From: Kiritimatiellia bacterium
GTDB lineage: Bacteria; Verrucomicrobiota; Kiritimatiellia; UBA8416; JABMPJ01
NCBI GenBank assembly: GCA_030745755.1
Contig: JASLOA010000037.1
Location: 1-64,000, forward strand
Direction: 5' to 3'
DNA: 64,000 bases
The position numbers were made by a program, and so were the translations under genes. Position 1 is the first letter of the stretch. Every line of letters starts with the position of its first letter. Shown here piece by piece: positions 60,302 through 64,000 of this stretch. The notes beneath the pieces were generated by a model that saw only the letters and a program-made list of their open reading frames with translations, ran no database searches and was not told the DNA's origin.

Positions 60302-62809
60302 TCAGTTCCGTATCTCTATCTTGTAGAAAACAGCCCCCTGAATAGCCGATCCGTCACGGTACTCAAGTTCACCGTCGATAGCCGCAGTTCTCAGGCTCTT
60401 TTCGTCTCCGCCCGGTCCTGTCGGGGCGTCCTCCCATGAGCTAGCAACCAGGTCGGTCGTCCGTCTTACCTGATAGGTGATGCCGCGTTTAGCGTTCCAC
60501 TGGATTACAAAGCCGGTAGGCGACGCATTAGACCCGGCGAAGGCAAACAGATCTCCGGCGTTCGCCGGATCTGTGCCAGCGTAGTACTCCATGAGATTGC
60601 TTGCCCCGTCACTGTCGAAGTCATCATCCCAGGAGACTTGTGCGATGTCGGTAATCTCGTCTTCCGGGTCCGCATCCACGATTCTCTGTTTCCAGAGATT
60701 CCCTGACCGGTCGATTATGATTACCGTATCTGCCGGAGTATCGGTTTCGTTCAAGGCTTGATCGCGGGACAGTACGGACAACAGGTAACTACCGTCCGAG
60801 ATGGCCGTCAAATCGCGGTTGGTTGTCTGAAGATAACCGCTCCAATCTCCGTCCAGCGGTTCAAGAATGAACGAATAGACAAGATTGCTCTGCACCGTCA
60901 CGTTGTCCTCGCCTATCCATGAGACAACCGGGCCGGTCGGGTTGATCCACCATTCCCGGATAGGCTCGACCGATACCAATGGAGATTGTCCATCAATAGT
61001 GATGGACACGGGGACCGTAACAGTCCCGGCGTTCACCGACGTTACGGTCACACTGCCCGTATAGGTGCCGTCTGCAACTCCGGTGGTGTCCAGTTCCATA
61101 GAGCAGGTCTTCAGCCCTGCGGCAGGGATGTTCGTTGTACCCGGCCATGAAACATCTACCCAGTTCAGTTCTGTGCCGATTGCCGACCGCAAGGATGTTG
61201 CCGAGAAATCTACGGACTCAAGCGGATGTTGGTGGGAACTCTCACCGATGGCCATTTCAACCACATGCACGACACCTGTCCGCGAGATGGAATTCACGTG
61301 GTCGGGCAGCACTGCCAGCACAGCGCTTCGGATAGGTTGCTCCCAAACTTCCAGAAGAACGCTCACGGCTTCAGTCTCCACGTCGGCAAGGGCTACATGA
61401 ACAGTGACTGTCTGTCCGCCTATGTTTGGCACAGCGATGGTCTCAGGGTTCGCATCATTGCCGGAGTATTCCCCCGGAAAGCCCAGGTGCGTTGTACCCG
61501 CTGACTCGTCCCATCCGATGTACTCGCCGTCCTTCTCGATTCTGAGTGTGACATCAGCCCCGACCGGCCTGTAAAGCCTGAATTCAGCCTCAAAGATATT
61601 CGTGGTGAACGAATAGTCGCGCGTGAAGGTGTTTGCACCAACCACGAGGTTTGTTTCCACTCGCTCGCGCACACGATCAGCCACGGCCAACAGGTCTTCG
61701 CCAGACATCGCCTCGTTTTCGGACTGCACGAACGATAACGGTTTCAGCATAGCCGCCTTGGCTTCGTCTTCCTGTTCCTGCGACAGCGGGCCCGGCAACG
61801 AGAAGCCGATATTGATCGGCATGACATAGAAGTCCCGTGTTGTTGCCCGCGTTGCCTGAAATGGCCCAGTCCATAGGCGTGTCTCCAACGTTCCCGCCGA
61901 CAGAAGGCCGTTTGCCATCAGGTGGCCCCGGAACGGCGTGTACTCTGTTCCTCCCTGCCCGCCGTGCAACTGCCCCCCTGCCGTTACAACATGATCATGC
62001 ACACCCGTGAAGTCTCTCACTTTGGTCTCAACGCGGAATACGGCGGTATCCTTGCCTGTGCGGTTCTGGAACTGAATGGTAGCCTGCTTCTCCGAGGTGA
62101 ATCGAATAGGTGGACAGAACGGAAGCAATGTGAGTTGGACAGGGAAGAAGATCTCCTGATTCCCGATGACCATGCCGCCAAGCGCAATCGAGTTGACTTG
62201 CCCGTCAAACGAATTGCCCGAATCCAAGTAGTAGGGACTTGACGCCTCGGAAATGATGAAATCTTCCGTCCGTTTCAGTGCCAGCGGCGCGGTAACGACG
62301 TTTGCACAGTACTTGGTTCCCATCTGTATGTAGGTGCCTGCCATGTCGGCCTTGACCGTGGCTTGTATTACGCTTGCGCCCAGGCTGACACCGCTTGCAG
62401 ACCATGCCACTACTTCGGCCACTGCTGCACCTGGTGCGGTGACAACACCGGCGGCAGCTCCAGCGGCGACGGTGTGCCCGCCGATAGAAACAACACTGCT
62501 GCCCTTCTTCACCCAGTCGAGAACATCCTTTTTCACCTCGCTGACCTTGTACTTGGTGTAGTAGTCGGCCAGATTCAGCGGCAACGGCTCATGCGAAGCC
62601 CCGGAAGCCGAGACTTCAGCGGGGTCTGGGCCAATTAACAGTTGTCCCGTTCCTGCCTCCAGCGTGCGCAGTTGATCCTCCGCTGCATCCACAATACGAC
62701 GTGCGCGAGCCGTGCTGAACTGCGCCGAAGAGCTCTCTGCCGCGGCTACTGAAATCCAGCCCGATCTGTACGATCTCACCCTCCAGTTCATAGCCGATGT
62801 CGAAACCAC
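60302..62809 (-). CDS. large surface/secreted-type protein with Ca-binding-like C-terminus
   Basis: An open frame of 835 codons. A helical, Gly/Ala-rich N-terminal part (SIGGHTVAAGAAAGVVTAPG) is followed by several beta-rich domains, including an Ig-like unit (GTYTGSVTVTSVNAGTVTVP). The C-terminal acidic loop DDDFDSDGASNLMEYYAGTD resembles thrombospondin-type-3 or dockerin-like calcium sites, followed by a terminal beta domain. No signal peptide is visible. The first residues look like a shadow of the regulator frame that overlaps by 194 bases, so the true N-terminus is unclear and a frameshift near 62725-62760 is likely. Confidence 0.6.
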   Translation of the reverse strand: MVSTSAMNWRVRSYRSGWISVAAAESSSAQFSTARARRIVDAAEDQLRTLEAGTGQLLIGPDPAEVSASGASHEPLPLNLADYYTKYKVSEVKKDVLDWVKKGSSVVSIGGHTVAAGAAAGVVTAPGAAVAEVVAWSASGVSLGASVIQATVKADMAGTYIQMGTKYCANVVTAPLALKRTEDFIISEASSPYYLDSGNSFDGQVNSIALGGMVIGNQEIFFPVQLTLLPFCPPIRFTSEKQATIQFQNRTGKDTAVFRVETKVRDFTGVHDHVVTAGGQLHGGQGGTEYTPFRGHLMANGLLSAGTLETRLWTGPFQATRATTRDFYVMPINIGFSLPGPLSQEQEDEAKAAMLKPLSFVQSENEAMSGEDLLAVADRVRERVETNLVVGANTFTRDYSFTTNIFEAEFRLYRPVGADVTLRIEKDGEYIGWDESAGTTHLGFPGEYSGNDANPETIAVPNIGGQTVTVHVALADVETEAVSVLLEVWEQPIRSAVLAVLPDHVNSISRTGVVHVVEMAIGESSHQHPLESVDFSATSLRSAIGTELNWVDVSWPGTTNIPAAGLKTCSMELDTTGVADGTYTGSVTVTSVNAGTVTVPVSITIDGQSPLVSVEPIREWWINPTGPVVSWIGEDNVTVQSNLVYSFILEPLDGDWSGYLQTTNRDLTAISDGSYLLSVLSRDQALNETDTPADTVIIIDRSGNLWKQRIVDADPEDEITDIAQVSWDDDFDSDGASNLMEYYAGTDPANAGDLFAFAGSNASPTGFVIQWNAKRGITYQVRRTTDLVASSWEDAPTGPGGDEKSLRTAAIDGELEYRDGSAIQGAVFYKIEIRN

Positions 62810-63101
62810 TGAGAAGCAATCGCGCCGACCCGGACTTCATGACGCAGATCGACTCAAACCAGTCCGGGATCTCCTGCACTGAATCGACTCTCAGCAATTC
62901 GAGCAGGCGACGCTCGCGTTTCAGCAGTGTCTTGATATCCTTCAGAGGTACGGAGCAGATAGACAGGTAGATCAGCTTCTTCACCAGCACCACGTAACCT
63001 TCGTTGTACACCTTACACGGCGTAAGGGCATACTTCTGCTGCAGGTTCATGACAAAGGGAACGCTCTTCCCTACTGATTCGGCTAGAGCTTTCAGTTTCA
63101 T
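62616..63101 (-). CDS. helix-turn-helix regulator-like gene, probably frameshifted
   Basis: The frame begins MKLKALAESVGKSVPFVMNL, a small MerR-like DNA-binding start. It continues in conserved-looking helical sequence to about IGLDFSSRGRELFG (residue 132). After that it reads low-quality sequence (HGSRTSYCGCSGGSTAHAGG) until its stop, while the overlapping frame of the large protein reads a plausible helix (FSTARARRIVDAAEDQLRTL). A single-base change near 62725-62760 would join the two. Function is unknown beyond probable DNA binding. Confidence 0.55.
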   Translation of the reverse strand: MKLKALAESVGKSVPFVMNLQQKYALTPCKVYNEGYVVLVKKLIYLSICSVPLKDIKTLLKRERRLLELLRVDSVQEIPDWFESICVMKSGSARLLLSGFDIGYELEGEIVQIGLDFSSRGRELFGAVQHGSRTSYCGCSGGSTAHAGGRNGTTVNWPRPR

Positions 63102-63149
63102 GGCTTCCTCGGTCCTGCTGATTATCCAGAGCGGTTTGTCCTGTGGTCT

Positions 63150-64000
63150 TCAGTTGACGGAGGGCGACTCCAGAAAGCTTTTTGCGACGGTGAGGGCGCG
63201 AGATTTGACCAGGTGGCCGTTGCCGAACCAGATGGAGTTGAGGCGACCGCTGGCGGATGTTCGCATGAATCGGTGGTCGATGTATTCGGTGACCCCGTTG
63301 TAGGCGGCCCAGAGGGTCCCGGGCACCCCTTTAAGGTCGCTGCCGGCGCCGGAGTCAAAGAAGTAGCGGGCGCAGGTGCGGTCGTGCGAAACCTTACGCA
63401 GTGCGGGCTCATCTTTGGGATCACGAGGGGAGGGAAAGACGATCGTTAGGTATCTATCCAGGCTGTTGGCATTTATTTGCAGGGTCGTCATGGCTCTGAA
63501 CGTTTCGGCAAGCTCGTCATAGCCCTTCTTGATGATTCCGAGGAGGTCCTCTGCCTGCTCAAGACGCTCCTGCAGATCATGCGTATGGGGGACGCGGATA
63601 TCGGCGCCCCCGTTGAGGGCCAGAGTGAGCGTATTATTGCAGACCACGCGGATGGGGGTGAACTTGATCTGTACGGCACCGTGTCCATCGTGGTTGTTGC
63701 TGAGAAGCAGGTACTTGTCTGTGATGTCGTCCCCGACAACCCGAATACTCTCCGGGAGTTTAGCCAGAATCCAGATGCGCTCCCCCTGTCCCAGCACGCC
63801 AGCGGTGTGATAGACCGCGGCATCCTGTCCGACAATCGGATCAAAGAAGCGGAAGGCATCCCGGTTCTGCAGTGGCGTGTACCCCTTGCTGACGATGCCC
63901 AATACCGGGCGGGTCTCGCCCTGCCACCCACCGCCCGGCACCACGGCATAGCGGTTCTCCACCGGAACCGGCTTCGGTCCATCCATGAAAGCCAATGGTT
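63150..64000 (-). CDS. DUF932 phage/plasmid-like protein (5' end beyond window)
   Basis: At least 283 codons, open to the window edge; a TTG at 63995 is the first possible start, but relatives have about 30 or more further N-terminal residues, so the gene is probably cut. Family marks are RPVLGIVSKGYTPLQNRDAF, GERIWILAKLPESIRV, YLLLSNNHDGHGAVQIKFTP with RVVCNNTL, and a late YFFDSG region. DUF932 proteins are common on phages, plasmids and integrated elements; the biochemical role is unknown. Confidence 0.85.
   Translation of the reverse strand, partial: PLAFMDGPKPVPVENRYAVVPGGGWQGETRPVLGIVSKGYTPLQNRDAFRFFDPIVGQDAAVYHTAGVLGQGERIWILAKLPESIRVVGDDITDKYLLLSNNHDGHGAVQIKFTPIRVVCNNTLTLALNGGADIRVPHTHDLQERLEQAEDLLGIIKKGYDELAETFRAMTTLQINANSLDRYLTIVFPSPRDPKDEPALRKVSHDRTCARYFFDSGAGSDLKGVPGTLWAAYNGVTEYIDHRFMRTSASGRLNSIWFGNGHLVKSRALTVAKSFLESPSVN

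Larger units (their letters stand above)
58950..64000. mobile_element. candidate integrative element next to tRNA-Arg
   Basis: A tRNA gene, a tyrosine integrase, a secreted-type protein with a misjoined regulator gene, and a DUF932 gene follow one another and break from the housekeeping content to the left. No attachment-site duplicate of the tRNA was found in the window, so the far end must lie beyond 64000 or the boundary is different. Confidence 0.4.

Noticed and set aside
60302-62809. Exosortase substrate or dockerin-bearing cellulosome protein
   Set aside because: The acidic C-terminal loop resembles calcium sites, but only one loop is seen and a beta domain follows, so neither label is supported.

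Overview
The window is about 64 kb of GC-rich bacterial DNA from a Gram-negative organism: several predicted outer-membrane barrels, lipoproteins with lipoboxes, a Wza-type export protein and a Wzc-type kinase are present. RNase HIII, an exosortase paired with a zinc-ribbon EpsI, and a large exopolysaccharide cluster together suggest the Planctomycetes-Verrucomicrobia-Chlamydiae group, perhaps Kiritimatiellota or a relative. That placement is an inference from gene content, not a phylogenetic result.

Layout. 1-6100: a leftward group (outer-membrane barrel, retropepsin-like protease, RlmB), a Ste24/M48 protease, and a leftward pair (TPR lipoprotein, ACT protein). 6295-11986: an iron-type ABC importer (binding protein, ATPase, fused double permease) followed by a phospholipase-D-fold lipoprotein. 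12006-18433: an Arg-rich Zn-finger-like protein with a coupled 58-residue ORF, DeoB, tRNA-Cys with a 32-residue basic ORF and a strong promoter, malic enzyme and a MATE exporter. Related hairpin repeats lie between these genes. 18440-23208: a leftward operon for polysaccharide export (outer-membrane barrel, tyrosine autokinase, Wza-like lipoprotein, small TPR protein) with a good sigma-70-type promoter. 23389-27144: RNase HIII, a YggT-like protein, a TatD-family hydrolase and a Na+/Ca2+ exchanger.

27241-52007 is the main glycan region. It has sugar-nucleotide enzymes (epimerases, RmlA-like), two O-antigen ligase/polymerase-type proteins, a pyruvyltransferase, a flippase, and a tightly overlapped trio of polysaccharide deacetylase, ATP-grasp ligase and GNAT acetyltransferase. 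It also has GT4 glycosyltransferases (one fused to a methyltransferase), a WecG-type transferase, two GT-C-like membrane proteins, the exosortase/EpsI pair, and the initiating sugar-phosphate transferase. With the export operon at 18-23 kb this forms a nearly complete Wzx/Wzy-type pathway. No PEP-CTERM substrate protein was recognised in the window.

52089-58181: a perfect 23-bp inverted repeat ahead of a 2-oxoacid dehydrogenase operon (E1alpha, E1beta, E2; no E3), then oligoribonuclease, a secreted alpha/alpha-toroid-like protein and a rhomboid protease. 58301-64000: an antitoxin-like gene whose partner is broken off after about five codons by an 85-bp repeat present twice, then tRNA-Arg, a tyrosine integrase, a large secreted-type protein whose reading frame runs into a helix-turn-helix gene through an apparent frameshift, and a DUF932 gene cut by the window edge. 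This last part looks like an integrated mobile element. All start sites and functions come from reading the sequence; no database search was run.
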